Of a stretch of 47,028 nt of DNA, positions 1-10,715 are shown piece by piece. Made by a program: the position numbers and the translations under genes. The first letter of the stretch is position 1. Every line of letters starts with the position of its first letter. The notes beneath the pieces are model-generated. The model saw nothing but the letters and a program-made list of their open reading frames with translations. It was not told where the DNA came from and did not search any database. The stretch is from Lingula anatina (taxonomy: Eukaryota; Brachiopoda; Lingulata; Lingulida; Lingulidae): assembly GCF_001039355.2 (NCBI RefSeq), contig NW_019773581.1, forward strand, positions 595,094 to 642,121. The letters run 5' to 3'.

Positions 1-1215
1 AACATAAAAAAACTGACATAAACAGTGGTCAAAATAAATATTAACATGTACAGTGACAATAATAACATGCACAATAATCAAAATGTATACAAACAAACAG
101 TCACAATAAAGACATACACAGTGATCGGAATAAATTTTAACATGTACAGTGACCATACAACCATGCATGGTAACAAGAATAAACACAAATTAATCGGGTG
201 ATTACACAGTCATACACAGTGATCACAATATATATACAAACACATTCAATGACAATACAGAATGGAAACAGTTATCAGAGTATAAACAGACACATAAACT
301 ATAATGACAGTGACATCACCAACATGCACAGTTAAAATAATGACTAAAAATAAATAAACAGACAAAAATGACATCCACATTGCTGACAATAGATATAAAC
401 ACAAACAGTGCCAATGCTAAAATGCAAAGTGTTCAAAATGACTACAAACAAATAGAGTGACAAAACTGACATACACAGTGCTCACAATAAATACAAACAC
501 GCACAGTGACAACACAAACATGCACAGAATGGAAATAAATAAAAACAAGCACAGTCAAAACACAGACATACACAGTGATTAGAAAAAATATCAAATGTAC
601 AGTGACAACAGTAACGTGCACCATAATGAGAACGAACACAATGAAAAAAAAGTAAAAAACCTAGCTGCACACAGTCATCACAGTATGTACAAACTCATTC
701 AGTAACAATACAGAATAGACACAGCAAACAGCATATAAACAGACACATAGACATAAAGTGACAACACCATCATGCAGAGTAATGGTAATGATTTCAAACA
801 AATAGAGTAAAAAAAAACTGACAAACACAGTGCTCACAATAAATACAAACACAAACAGTGACAACACAAACATGCACAGTAAACAAAATATATAAAAACA
901 AACACAGTCAAAATACAGACATACACGGTGATTAGAAAAAATTTGACGTGTACAGTGACAACAGTAACGTTCACCATAATGGGAATGAACACAAGGAAAA
1001 AAAGTGAAAACAAAGTCATACATCGTCATCAAAATATATATTAGCACATTCTGTAACAATACAGAATAGACACAGCCAACAGCACATAAACTGATACATA
1101 TACATAAAGTGACAACACCATCATGCAGAGTAATGGAATTTATTACAATAACGTTCATCATAATGGGAATGAACACAAGGAAAAAGAGTGAAAACAAAGT
1201 CATACACAGTGTATC
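1..1215 (+). repeat. Satellite A, block 1 (plus sense)
   Basis: Degenerate tandem repeat built from short related words such as ACAGTGACAACA, CATACACAGTG and ATAAATACAAACAC. These are arranged in a compound unit of about 390 bp that includes the phases 'cattcagtaacaatacag', 'accatcatgcagagtaat' and 'gaatgaacacaagg'. The same ordered unit recurs in seven further blocks of the window. The strong base bias (A/C on one strand, T/G on the other) leaves long open frames rich in Cys, Val, Phe and Leu on the opposite strand. These are not treated as genes. Confidence 0.9.
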
Positions 1216-2090
1216 ACCTGGCAAATTTTAGCTAGCTGAACATTTAACCTAACTATTAAGTTTTACCCTGTATTGCCAATGACTAATAAGAGTAGGCTGT
1301 AAGGTGCTGACCCCTTTTGCTGATAGAAAATATTAACTAGCAAATAGTTTCTTTTGATTGTCTTTTAATGAGATTCCTTGAGGGGGTTTAAATTTCCTAG
1401 CACAGCACATTCCTTTGTTCTGTTCTTGAGAGGAAGAAAATGCATTTTCATAATCCCAGAAGTTGTTTAAACCAAGTGTATACCTTTGAGAACCCTGTCC
1501 AACCAGGAATGTGAGTAAAATTATTTTTAATGTCATTTTTTGTAACTAGAGAGAAATTAAGATGTGCTTAGTTAAGTGAATTGTTGTTTTTGGCTTGTTT
1601 TTGAGTTTAACGCTTACTGAGAAGCAGTTTGACCCACATTGATTTTAATTGATTTATCTACACGTACTGTACTAGTTCTTTGCTGTGAAATTTAATGGTT
1701 TTTATGACACACCTTGTCTTATGTGGTAGAATTTTTATAAGTAAAACATGTTTAAGGTTCAATTAGATATTCTGAAGGAGTAATGCGCCTCATGCTTTCT
1801 CTGCTGTCTCATGTTACACAAATTGTGCTAGTTGTCTCAAAGATGTTGGGTGCCTAAATTGTGCCATATTGTGCTATTGCAGATTTCTCAATTACAGCAT
1901 TCTAGATTATTTCCATTGTAATTATTGCATTAAAGTAGTTAAGTATTTCATTTATTTATTTATTCAATTTTTTATTTCAATTTAAACTTTCCTTGATTGA
2001 CGAGTATTTTATAACTGGTACAGACAGAGAGGAGAATAAACAACTTATATCACCCCAACAAGACTCTATTCCTTTTCTAACACTACTTGT
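1216..2090. other. Unrecognised AT-rich segment interrupting satellite A
   Basis: Non-satellite sequence between two plus-sense satellite blocks. No family, terminal repeats or target duplication was recognised. It contains an AT-rich centre (about 1910-1990) and an AATAAA at about 2035, but no supported coding frame. It could be an old insertion or the original flank of a satellite block. Confidence 0.4.
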
Positions 2091-3106
2091 GTTACACACA
2101 GTCATCACAATATATACAAACTCATTCAGTAACAATACAGAATAGACACAGCAGACAGAATATTAACAGGCACATAGAGATACAGTGACAATGCCATCAT
2201 GCAGAGTAATGGTAATGATTACAAACAAATAGAGTGACAAAACTGACATACACAGTGCTCACAGTAAATACAAACACGAACAGTGACAACAAAAACATGC
2301 ACAGTAATCAAAATAAATAAAAACATACACAGTCAAAACACAGTCATACACAGTGATTACAAAAAAAATTCACATGTACAGTGACAGCAGTAATGTTCAC
2401 CATAATAGGAATGAACACAAGGAAAAAGACAGAAAACAAAGTCATACACAGTCATCACAATATATACAAAAACAGACACATAGAAATAAAGTGACAACAC
2501 CATCATGCAGAGTAATGGTTATGATTACAAACAAATAGAGTAACTAAACTGACATACACAGTGCTCACAATAAATACAAACATCAACATAAAAAAACTGA
2601 CATAAACAGTGGTCAAAATAAATATTAACATGTAAAGTGACAGTAGTAACGTGCACAATATTTAAAATGAATAAATACAAACACAGTCACAATACAGACA
2701 TACACAGAGATCAGAATAAATTTTAACATGTACAGTGACCACACAACCATGCATAGTAACAAGAATAAACACAAATTAATCGGGTGATTACACAGTCATA
2801 CACAGTGATCATAATATATATAAAAACACATTCAATGACAATACAGAATGGAATCAGTTATCAGAGTATAAACAGACACATAGACGTACAGTGACAACAC
2901 CATCATGCAGAGTAATAGTAATGATTACAAACAAATAGAGTAACTAAACTGACATACACAGTGCTCACAATAAATACAAACATCAACATAAAAAAACTGA
3001 CATAAACAGTGGTCAAAATAAATATTAACATGTAAAGTGACAGTAGTAACGTGCACAATATTTAAAATGAATAAATACAAACACAGTCACAATACAGACA
3101 TACACA
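2091..3106 (+). repeat. Satellite A, block 2 (plus sense)
   Basis: Same compound repeat as block 1. A stretch of about 136 bp at 2571-2706 recurs essentially identically at 2971-3106, showing a 400-bp higher-order period. A related phase ('actgacataaacagtggtc') also occurs at about 10 and about 7855. The block stops at a single N at 3107, so its true right edge is unknown. Confidence 0.9.
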
Positions 3107-3107
3107 G

Positions 3108-3322
3108 NCATGTCACATCCATACTTTAATGCAGGTAAATCAGAAGGGGGGGCTGATATAAAGTAATTAATCTACTTATGAGGGGGTTAAAGTTGACCTC
3201 TGTCTTTTTGGATGACTCCATTTTTGTGTGAATATCATGAAAACATGAAGCTGTCAAGGAGCCTTCCCTCTGCTCAAACCAGACTGAATTTCTTGCTTGA
3301 CCCCTTGTTGCCTTTTCTATAT
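3108..3322 (-). pseudogene. YqaJ-domain exon of the broken gene (cut by gap)
   Basis: The exon starts after 'attttcag' (minus) at 3322 and is in phase with the previous exon (K-D-I-E-K-A-T-R-G-Q). The Trp-Phe-x-x-Arg-x-Gly-x-Leu-Thr-Ala-Ser segment is the typical N-terminal signature of YqaJ-type nucleases. After NPLISRLI the frame breaks at seven G residues (3146-3152, plus strand) and resumes as PPSDLPALKYGCDM. The catalytic acidic residues expected downstream would lie beyond the N at 3107, so activity cannot be judged. Confidence 0.7.
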
Positions 3323-3945
3323 CTGAAAATAAAATAACACTCACATGTTAGCAAGCATTTGATATGAAAATAGAAATTGCATAACAAATATTAACCTATG
3401 CTAAAAACTGCATAATTATGTCTATTAATTAAAAAATAGGTGTGTTACCTTTTATTTCATCCTTGACGTAACTGGGGAGATTTTCAATGAAGTCTTCCTC
3501 TGTGCTGTACTTTTTGGCATGGTGGGGGTAGACTTTGATTAGTTTCAGGCAAAAAGTGGCCTTCCTCCCTCTCTTTAAGGAAAACAGCATCATCTTGGAT
3601 GATCTTAAGGACATCTATGAATTCCTTGAGACTCTGGCCCTTGCTCAGATCTACCTCTGGTTGGTACTTTGCCCGATGCTCTGGGTTTATTACCTTGGAG
3701 CTGTCTGAATTCAAAAGCATAATAAAATCATATTTTTAGTTTCTATTGACAACATATAACGTCAGCTTCACAGATTGTACTATATAGTTTGTTGTATATA
3801 ATAAACTAAAAACATTCTATAATATTTAAAATATAATATTTTTATGGCAGTTCTGGTACTGTATACATAGATCAAATAATTTCCATTGCTTATTTGACTG
3901 ATGATATGAAGTAGGGAATTTAATAAGTTGACCAATCGTTAATAC

Positions 3946-4564
3946 CTATATTTGCCATAGAGGGAGACTTCCAAGCCATATCTTGAATCCGCTTTGGGGT
4001 CAGGATGGCCTTCGACTGCTTTGGTGCTCGCCAAACATATTCTTTGGATGTGCTAGCTGGCTGGCATAGCCCAGATCTCCATCCATACTCCACTTAAAAC
4101 AAAATGGCAGCCACATGATTACATGCCTCTCCAAGTCCAGCAAAGCATGTGCAATAGGCCCTCAATATTTTGCCATCCTTACTGCTAGCAATCCAGGCCT
4201 GGTGTGGTGGGTCATTTAGCCTTTGAGAGGGAGTGACATTTGCTCTTAATAGTATAATGGAAGAATTTGGGACATTAAAATGTTTCACTTCAAACACCCA
4301 GTTGGAGGAAAATATGAATAAGCTTTCTGCTCTTTATAGTCCCTCAACAGATGTGTTCTTAAACTGGCATTTGATATTGCAACATTATGTTCTTTTAAAA
4401 ATTCTGAAATGTCATAGATTGTGATGGGAGGCCATAGCTCGATGCTCTTTGGTTCTCCTGTCCATGAATCCACCATGAATGGGTCCGGAATCCTGATATC
4501 ATCTATGACTACCAGGGATTGATATGTCCTACTAATTTCTTCAGCTCTTTCAGTGGCACTTTTT
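3946..4564 (-). pseudogene. SWIM-domain exon of the broken gene
   Basis: The acceptor is the AG ending 'aaatccag' (minus) and the donor is GTATTAAC. The frame reads KSATERAEEISRTYQS and on to THLLRDYKEQKAYSYF. It then needs a one-base shift at the A run 4309-4312 to continue as SSNWVFEVKHFN and the SWIM finger. Directly after AAILF an in-frame TAA (4096-4094) interrupts. The same frame then continues open for about 50 codons (VEYGWRSGLC to KSPSMANI) to the splice donor, which shows the stop is a mutation inside an exon and not its natural end. Confidence 0.72.
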
Positions 4565-5159
4565 CTGGATTTAAATTTAATTTAATGAAGATTTTTTAGA
4601 AATTAAAATAATTGTGAATCTTGGATTGGGTGAAAAAACTGCCTTGACTCCAGGAATAAGGTGGAAAGTTCTTTCACAGGACTGGTAATAATTTTCTTGA
4701 CATTAATCATTTGACAATTCATATAAAACACATTTATGATTGTTTAAATTTAATATTATAATATCTATATAAAAAGTTTCTTTGAGATGTCTTTTTATAT
4801 TATTTTTCCATTCACATCACATTTAGTTGGTTGAAGGTATTTGTTCAGTGTAATGTTATGAATTAATTAAACAGTTTAAAATATATCACTAATCTTTTTG
4901 TTTCAACCGCAACACAGGCAGATCAAGTCCTCTGAAGAATTCATCCATTAATCAGTTTGTTAATTTTTCAGTTATACCTTGCAGTCTGCAGATTTCAGAT
5001 GCTTAAGATATTTCATCAGGACACTGATCTGCCTGTGCATCAGACATGTTTTTACAGTGCCCTACTACGTATGTGATTCTGGATAAAATTATTTTGCCTT
5101 TGGTTCAATGATGTAAATCACTGTGTCCCTGGTTTTAGGTTGGGTCATTAATCATTGTG
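4565..5159. other. Intron or 5' region of the broken gene; possible further exon relic
   Basis: Mostly AT-rich and uninformative. On the minus strand at about 5060-4900 there are short open pieces (MSDAQADQCPDE, then YLKHLKSADCK, then MDEFFRGLDLPVLRLKQ) in different frames. They look like remnants of an N-terminal exon upstream of the SWIM exon. No clean splice structure links them, so the assignment is speculative. Confidence 0.3.
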
Positions 5160-5541
5160 CAAATTGCAGATACCTCGGTGACCAGATGGCCTACCATTGG
5201 CCCAATGTCAATGCAATGTTGGTTTGAGGTTGGGTAATCGTTGGACCAATGTTGATTATTAGTAGAACCAACGTAAATACGCTGTTGGTTACAGGTTGGG
5301 TAATTGTTGGGCCAATGTTGAATATTAGTTGGCCCAATGTAGGGCCAACGTAGTTTGGTTGGGAATACGTTGGCAATGCATTAGCATTGAAATTGATTAA
5401 CGTTGGCCAAATACGTTCAGCCAACCGTTGGCCAAAGTGAGCCTTTAGATGGAAACCCAACGTTGGGCCAACGTATGCATGGTCAACCAATGCAACGTTG
5501 GGCCAACATTTGCCCAACGTTTGCATGCTATCTGGGACAGC
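5160..5541. repeat. CGTTGGCCCAACG palindrome module (satellite-element arm)
   Basis: Dense overlapping palindromes of the type ACGTTGGGCCAACGT and TTGGCCCAATGTTGG, partly as a roughly 70-bp tandem unit (5225-5345). It ends at 'tctgggacag', immediately followed by satellite A at the phase 'caaacagaatataaac'. The left arm at 18610-18910 also meets satellite A at that phase, which argues that module and satellite belong to one element family. The open frame across it (repeated GPTLGQ-like peptides) is a by-product. Confidence 0.75.
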
Positions 5542-6572
5542 AAACAGAATATAAACAGACACATAGACATACAGTGACAACACCATCATGCAGAGTATTG
5601 GTAATGATTACAAACAAAAAGAGTTACAAAACTGACATACACAGTGCTCACAATAAGTACAAACACGAACAGTGACAACACAAACATGCACATTATTCAA
5701 AATAAATTAAAACAAAATACAGACATACACAGTGATTAGAAAAAATTTCACATGTACAGTGACAACAGTAACATTCACTGTAATAAAAATGAACACAAAG
5801 AAGAAGAGTGAAAACACAGACATACATAGTTATCTAAATATGTACAAACTCATTCAGTAAAAATGCAGAATAGACACAGCAAAAAGAATATAAATAGACA
5901 CATAGACATACAGTTATAACACCATCATGCAGAGTAATAGTAATGATTACAAACAAATAGAATGACAAAATTGACAAACACAGTGCTTATATTAAATACA
6001 AACACAAACAGTAACAACACCAACAAACACAGTAATCAATATAAATACAAACAAACAAACACAGTCACAAAACAGACATACATAGTGATTAGAAAAAATT
6101 TCACATGTACAGTGACAACAGTAACATTCACTGTAATGAAAATGAACACAAGGAAAAAGAGTGAAAACACAGACATACATAGTTATCTCAATATGTACAA
6201 ACTCATTCAGTAATAATACAGAATAGACACAGCAACAAAACAGAATATAAACAGACACATAGACATACAGTTACAACACCATCATGCAGAGTAATAGTAA
6301 TGATTACAAACAAATAGTGACAAAATTAACATACACAGTGCTCATAATAAATACAAACACAAACAGTAACAACACCAACAAACACAGTAATCAAAATAAA
6401 TACAAACAAACACAGCAACAAAACAGACATATACAGTGATTACAAAAAAAATTTCACATGTAGAGTGACAACCGTAATGTTCAATGTAATGAGAATAAAC
6501 ACAAAGAAAAATAGTGAAAACGAAGTCGTACACAGTCATCTCAATATGAACAAACACATTCAGTAATAATAC
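5542..6572 (+). repeat. Satellite A, block 3 (plus sense)
   Basis: Same compound unit as block 1, here with at least two rounds of the roughly 390-bp period (compare 5920-6210 with 6260-6550). It begins exactly at the edge of the palindrome module and is interrupted at 6573 by a MITE-like insertion. Confidence 0.88.
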
Positions 6573-7127
6573 TTAAAGCATTCTCCTGTCAAAAGACAAC
6601 AGGTCGTGCCGTGCTTTATTTTGTGTAAAGTCACGTCATCCACGAATGCGTTCCATGCACCAGTGCACAGGCTTAATTAATTGTGCTTTAAGCCAGATAA
6701 AGCACTCGGCACTGAGCTTTATGAGAAATAGAGCAGATAACTGCCTCTTTGCAACCCCACAAATGAAAATATTTGCACTATTTGTTTTGATATTTATTTT
6801 TAAGAGATAACATTACGTAATTTTAACTAATTAACATTATTTAATGCTATACAATATCTAACACCATTCTTTAATAGAGGGACCTTTCAATAAAAGCGGC
6901 TGCTACCGGCCAAATTTCGAACACTATTTATCTGTGTTTGTCATTTACTTATCCTTTGGCTTGGATTAATATTTAAGTTTAGTTTAGTTTAGTTTATCTC
7001 ACTGTAACATATGAAAATGAAAATATGAATACGATTTTTGTGAATATGATATTAATGAGGAGACATAAAGAGCAGATAACTGCTCTATTCCTCCTGAAGC
7101 TCAGCGCCTGGTACTTTATCTATACCT
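6573..7127. mobile_element. Palindromic MITE, copy 1 (with inserted centre)
   Basis: Starts TTAAAGCATTCTCCTGTC and ends CTTTATCTATACC, matching the neighbouring copy at 7128-7371 in both halves. The stem sequence 'gataaagcactcggcac' on the left pairs with 'gcgcctggtactttatc' on the right. About 320 bp (roughly 6750-7070) of AT-rich DNA, including a short AGTTT tandem at about 6975-6995, replaces the tight loop seen in copy 2. No coding capacity. The satellite phase continues on the far side of both copies, so the pair sits within satellite A. Confidence 0.7.
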
Positions 7128-7371
7128 TAAAGCACCCTCCTGTCAAAAGACAATAGGTCGCGCCATGCTTTATTTCGTGAAAAGTCACATCATCCACAAA
7201 TGCGTTCCACGCACCAGTGTACAGGGTTAATTAATCGTGCTTTAAGCCAGATAAAGCACTCAGTGCCAAGCTTTAAGAGAAATAGAGCAGATAATTGTCT
7301 CGGCTTCGCCTTGCCAATTATCTGCTCTATTTCTCGTAAAGCTCAGTGCCTTGTACTTTATCTATACCATA
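7128..7371. mobile_element. Palindromic MITE, copy 2 (hairpin form)
   Basis: Directly abuts copy 1 with the same 5' sequence (TTAAAGCACCCTCCTGTC). Arms 7250-7297 and 7315-7362 are inverted copies of about 48 bp, perfect over the inner 21 bp, separated by a 17-bp loop. No open frame; probably a non-autonomous DNA element moved by an enzyme encoded elsewhere. Confidence 0.72.
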
Positions 7372-8985
7372 ATAGACACAGCAAACAATATAAACAGACA
7401 CAGACATACAGGGAAAACACCATCATGCAGAGTAATAGTAATGATTACAAACAAATAGAGTGACAAAGCTGACATACACAGTGCTCACAATAAATACAAA
7501 CACAAACAGTGACAACACAAACATGCACAATAATCAAAATATATAAAAACAAACACAGTCAAAATACAGACATACACAGTGATTAGAAAAAAATTTGATG
7601 TGTGCAGTGACAACAGTAATGTTCACCATAATGGGAATGAACACAAGGAAAAAGAGTGAAAACAAAGTCATATACAGATAAACACATTCAGTAACAATAC
7701 AGAATAGACACAGCAAACAGCATATAAACAGACACATAGACATAAAGTGACAACACCATCATGCAGAGTAATGGAATTGATTACAAACAAATAGAGTAAA
7801 AAAAACTGACATACACAGTGCTCACAATAAATACAAACATCAACATAAAAAAATGACATAAACAGTGGTCAAAATAAATATTAACATGTACAGTGACAGT
7901 AGTAACGTGCACAATATTTAAAATGAATACATACAAACACAGTCACAATATAGACATGCACAGTGATCAGAATAAATTTTGACATGTACAGTGACAACAC
8001 AACCATGCACAATAACAAGAATAAACACAGTCATGCACAGTGAACACAATATATATACAAACACATTCAATGACAATACAGAATGGAAACAGTTATCAGA
8101 TTATAAACAGGCACATAAACTATGATGACAGTGACAACACCAACATGCACAGTTAAAATAATGACTAGAAATAAATAAACTGATAAAACTGACATACACA
8201 GTGCTAACAATAAATACAAACACCAACAGTAACAACACCAACAAACACAGTAATAAAAAAATACAAACAAACACAGTCAGAAAAAATACATACACAGTCA
8301 TTAAAAAAACATCACTTGTACAGTGACAACAGTAACGTGCAACATAATGAGAATGAACACAACGCAAAAGAGTAAAAAACATAGCCATACACAGTCATCA
8401 CAACATATACAAAAAAATTCAGTAACAATACAGAATAGACACAGCAAACAGCATATAAACAGACACATAGACAAACAGTGACAACATCATCATGCAGAGT
8501 AATAGTTATGATTACAAACAAATGGAGTAACAAAACTGACATACACAGTGCTCACAATATATACAAACATCAACAGTGACAACATAAACATGCACAGTAA
8601 TCTAAATAAATAAACAAACACAGTCAAAATACAGGCATACACAGTGTTTAGAAATAAATTTCACATGTACAGTGACAACAGTTACATTCACCATAATGAG
8701 AAAGAACACAAGGAAAAATATTGAAAACGAAGTCGTACACAGTCATCACAATCTAATATACAAACACATTCACTAACAATACAAAATAGACACTGTAAAC
8801 AGAATATAAACAGACACATAGACATAAAGTGAACAACATCATCATGCAGGGTAATAGCAATGATTATTAAAAAATAAAGTGACAAAACTAACATACACAG
8901 CGCTTATAATAAATACAAACATGAATAGTGACAACACAAACATGCACAGTAATCAAATTAAATACAAACAAACACATTATTTTGC
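7372..8985 (+). repeat. Satellite A, block 4 (plus sense)
   Basis: At least three rounds of the compound unit. At about 8985 the sequence switches abruptly, within a few bases of 'acattattttgcatgatg', to the reverse complement of the same satellite. Confidence 0.88.
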
Positions 8986-9633
8986 ATGATGATGTTGTCA
9001 CTGTTTGTGTATGTGTCTCTTTATATTCTGTTTCCGGTGTCTATTTTGTCATGTTATTGAATGTGTTTGTACATTTTGAGATGACTGTGTACTACTTTCA
9101 CTCTTTTTTGTTGTGTTCATTCTCATTAAGGTAAACATTATTGTCAATTTTGTCACTCTATTTGTTTGAAATCTTTACTATTACTCTGCATGATTGTGTT
9201 GTCTCTGTATCCCTGTGTGTTTGTTTATCCTATGTATCTGTATGTGTCTGTTTATATTCTGTCTGCTGTGTCTATTCTGTATTGTTACTGAATGTGTTTG
9301 TACATATTGTGATGACTTTAAATACGGCTTTGTTTTCACTCTTTTTCCTTGTGTTCATTCTCACTTTGGTGCATGCTACTATTATCACTGTACATGTTAA
9401 TATTTATTTTGATCACTGTGTATGTCAGTTTGTCACTCTATTTGTTTATAATCATTACTATTACTGTGTATGATGGTGTTGTCACTGTGTGCCTGTGTGT
9501 TTGTTTATCTTATGTTTGCTGTGTCTATTCTGTATTGTTACTGAATGTGTTTGTATATATATATATATTGTGATGACTGTGTACAACTTCATTTACACTA
9601 TTTTTCCTTGTGTTCATTCTCATTATGGTGAAC
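8986..9633 (-). repeat. Satellite A, block 5 (inverted)
   Basis: Reverse complement of the same unit (words such as GTTGTCACTGT and TGTGTCTATTCTGTATTG). Together with block 4 it forms a head-to-head inverted array able to fold back. It is interrupted at 9633 by the 5.4-kb element, and the interrupted satellite word resumes at 15038. Confidence 0.88.
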
Positions 9634-9785
9634 AGTTAGTGTGTTATAAGATGGGCTAGGGGATTTTGCCAATAGAGGGCTTTGTGTGAGAAATAGGTAT
9701 TTTTCATACCACTTGGTGCACTGTATTCCCACTCACAAAATGATGACGTAGACATTAACCTGAAAATAGCGGGTAAACTTAACAG
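9634..9785 (+). repeat. Left terminal inverted repeat
   Basis: Inverted counterpart of 14885-15037. Alignment is continuous from the tip through ATAAGATGGGCTAGGG to the inner GGGTAAACTTA, with a few indels. Confidence 0.72.
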
Positions 9786-9928
9786 CAATGAAGGTCGCTA
9801 TTTAAATTAATGTTTATGTGTTTTCGTGTGTGAGTGTGTGTATGTGTGATAAATTTATTGATCACTTTTATTTTTGAAGTTGCAAGACTGGTGTTAGTTA
9901 ATTTCCACTTGGACAAAGAATTAGCTTG

Positions 9929-9972
<44 letters not shown>
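9929..9972. repeat. (AAT)n microsatellite
   Basis: Uninterrupted trinucleotide run of about 14 units inside the 5.4-kb element. Confidence 0.95.
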
Positions 9973-10051
9973 CTTATTTATATTTATAGAGGGTAAAACA
10001 TATTATGTGTGTACATTTATCTTACACACACACACACACATACTAGGGGGA

Positions 10052-10052
<1 letters not shown>

Positions 10053-10094
<42 letters not shown>
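10053..10094. repeat. (TA)n microsatellite
   Basis: About 21 TA units, preceded by a short (CA)n run at 10027-10041. Confidence 0.95.
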
Positions 10095-10095
<1 letters not shown>

Positions 10096-10097
<2 letters not shown>

Positions 10098-10323
10098 TCC
10101 AAGTCTTTGGAGTTTTTAATTTCAGAGTTAAAGCAATCCCATATTTCAACCAAAGCCCATATTGGACCTTAATTGTGTCTTTATGCCAGAGATTTCCCTT
10201 ATTACGTAATCAGATGATTCTGTCTGTAGTGTCCATGGTCGTAGTACTGGTACATGTACCCAGTAAGTCCCTGATGTATTTTGGTGAATGTCCATTTAAT
10301 GATTTAAAAACTAGTGTTGCTTT
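10096..10323 (-). pseudogene. Degenerate C-terminal remnant of a LINE reverse transcriptase
   Basis: On the minus strand a frame reads NGHSPKYIRDLL, then a Thr-rich stretch, TDRII-stop, and WLKYGIALTLKLKTPKT. This follows the layout of the C-terminal tail of many metazoan LINE polyproteins (a 'N-G-x-x-P-x-Y-I-x-D-L-L' motif, then 'R-S-x-D', then 'L-W-N-S-L-P-x-x-L-K'), with one in-frame stop. The RT core is absent. The (TA)n run lies immediately downstream. The assignment rests on motif order only. Confidence 0.4.
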
Positions 10324-10333
10324 TTAAAATTCT

Positions 10334-10343
10334 ATCTGTTCAT
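10334..10343. repeat. LINE target-site duplication, left copy
   Basis: ATCTGTTCAT immediately before the first base of LINE-derived sequence; identical copy at 10706-10715. Confidence 0.8.
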
Positions 10344-10705
10344 CAGTCCAAGAGAGCGGAAAACGAATGTATGGTTACGTGAACAGACCAAAGTTAAGGA
10401 CATACTGCTCACAGTTAAAGAAATGAAATGGAGGTGGGCAGGACATGTCAAAAGAATGAAGGACAATAGGTGGCATGGACAATCAGGCTTACAGAATGGA
10501 CCCCAAGGTATGGACAAAGAAAAAGAGGAAGGCCGGTCAAATGATGGAGGGATGAATTAGATGACTACTGGAAGTCTTGGAAGAAGAAACCTTGGCCAAA
10601 CTGGAAATCTGAGGCTCAGGATAGGAAACAATGGAAAAAGCATGCTGAGGCCTTTGTCCAACAGTGGAACATTATAGGCTCTAAATGATGATGATGATGA
10701 TGATG
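10344..10705 (+). mobile_element. 5'-truncated non-LTR retrotransposon (3' end only)
   Basis: A plus-strand frame reads KEMKWRWAGHVKRMKDNRW, continuing after a frameshift as TEWTPRYGQRKRGRPVK-stop-WRDELDDYW and ending DRKQWKKHAEAFVQQW. This is the C-terminal tail typical of RTE-like endonuclease/reverse-transcriptase polyproteins in metazoans. It ends in a (TGA/ATG)n simple tail. The 10-bp direct repeat ATCTGTTCAT flanks it exactly (10334-10343 and 10706-10715). Severe 5' truncation, a simple tail and a target duplication together indicate target-primed reverse transcription. A frameshift plus an in-frame TGA show it is dead. Confidence 0.85.
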
Positions 10706-10715
10706 ATCTGTTCAT
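10706..10715. repeat. LINE target-site duplication, right copy
   Basis: ATCTGTTCAT immediately after the TGA-repeat tail. Confidence 0.8.

Larger units (their letters stand above)
3108..4564 (-). pseudogene. Broken SWIM zinc-finger plus YqaJ-like exonuclease gene
   Basis: A decayed spliced gene with three phase-compatible exons on the minus strand. Exon 4564-3946 carries a SWIM zinc finger with C-x-C-x7-C-x-H spacing (YCTCFAGLGEACNHVAAILF). Exon 3704-3449 is the linker. Exon 3322 to the gap at 3107 carries the start of a YqaJ-like nuclease fold (IEKATRGQ, then WFEQREGSLTAS, then LPALKYG). Each exon begins after an AG acceptor, donors are GT at 3945-3944 and 3448-3447, and both joins are phase 1. 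In related invertebrate genes a SWIM domain precedes a YqaJ (lambda-exonuclease-like) domain; the function is not established. Lesions: a frameshift in the A run at 4309-4312, a TAA in place of an expected Lys codon at 4096-4094, a frame switch at about 3560-3600, and a frameshift in the G7 run at 3146-3152. The C-terminal nuclease core is lost in the gap. The homopolymer shifts could be sequencing errors; the stop could not. Confidence 0.75.

Noticed and set aside
661-1224. 187-codon open frame rich in Cys, Val, Phe and Leu on the minus strand, with many similar frames across satellite A (for example 9141-9473, 15245-15520, 7534-7859)
   Set aside because: All coincide with satellite A, repeat its period, and arise from its strand-biased, stop-poor composition. 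They have no stable start, conserved domain or splice structure.
1-3106. Possible CRISPR-like or clustered regular array
   Set aside because: The units are continuous degenerate tandem repeats without spacers, and the DNA is eukaryotic.
5191-5589. 132-codon frame with repeated GPTLGQ-like peptides
   Set aside because: It is a translation of the CGTTGGCCCAACG palindromes and runs on into satellite.
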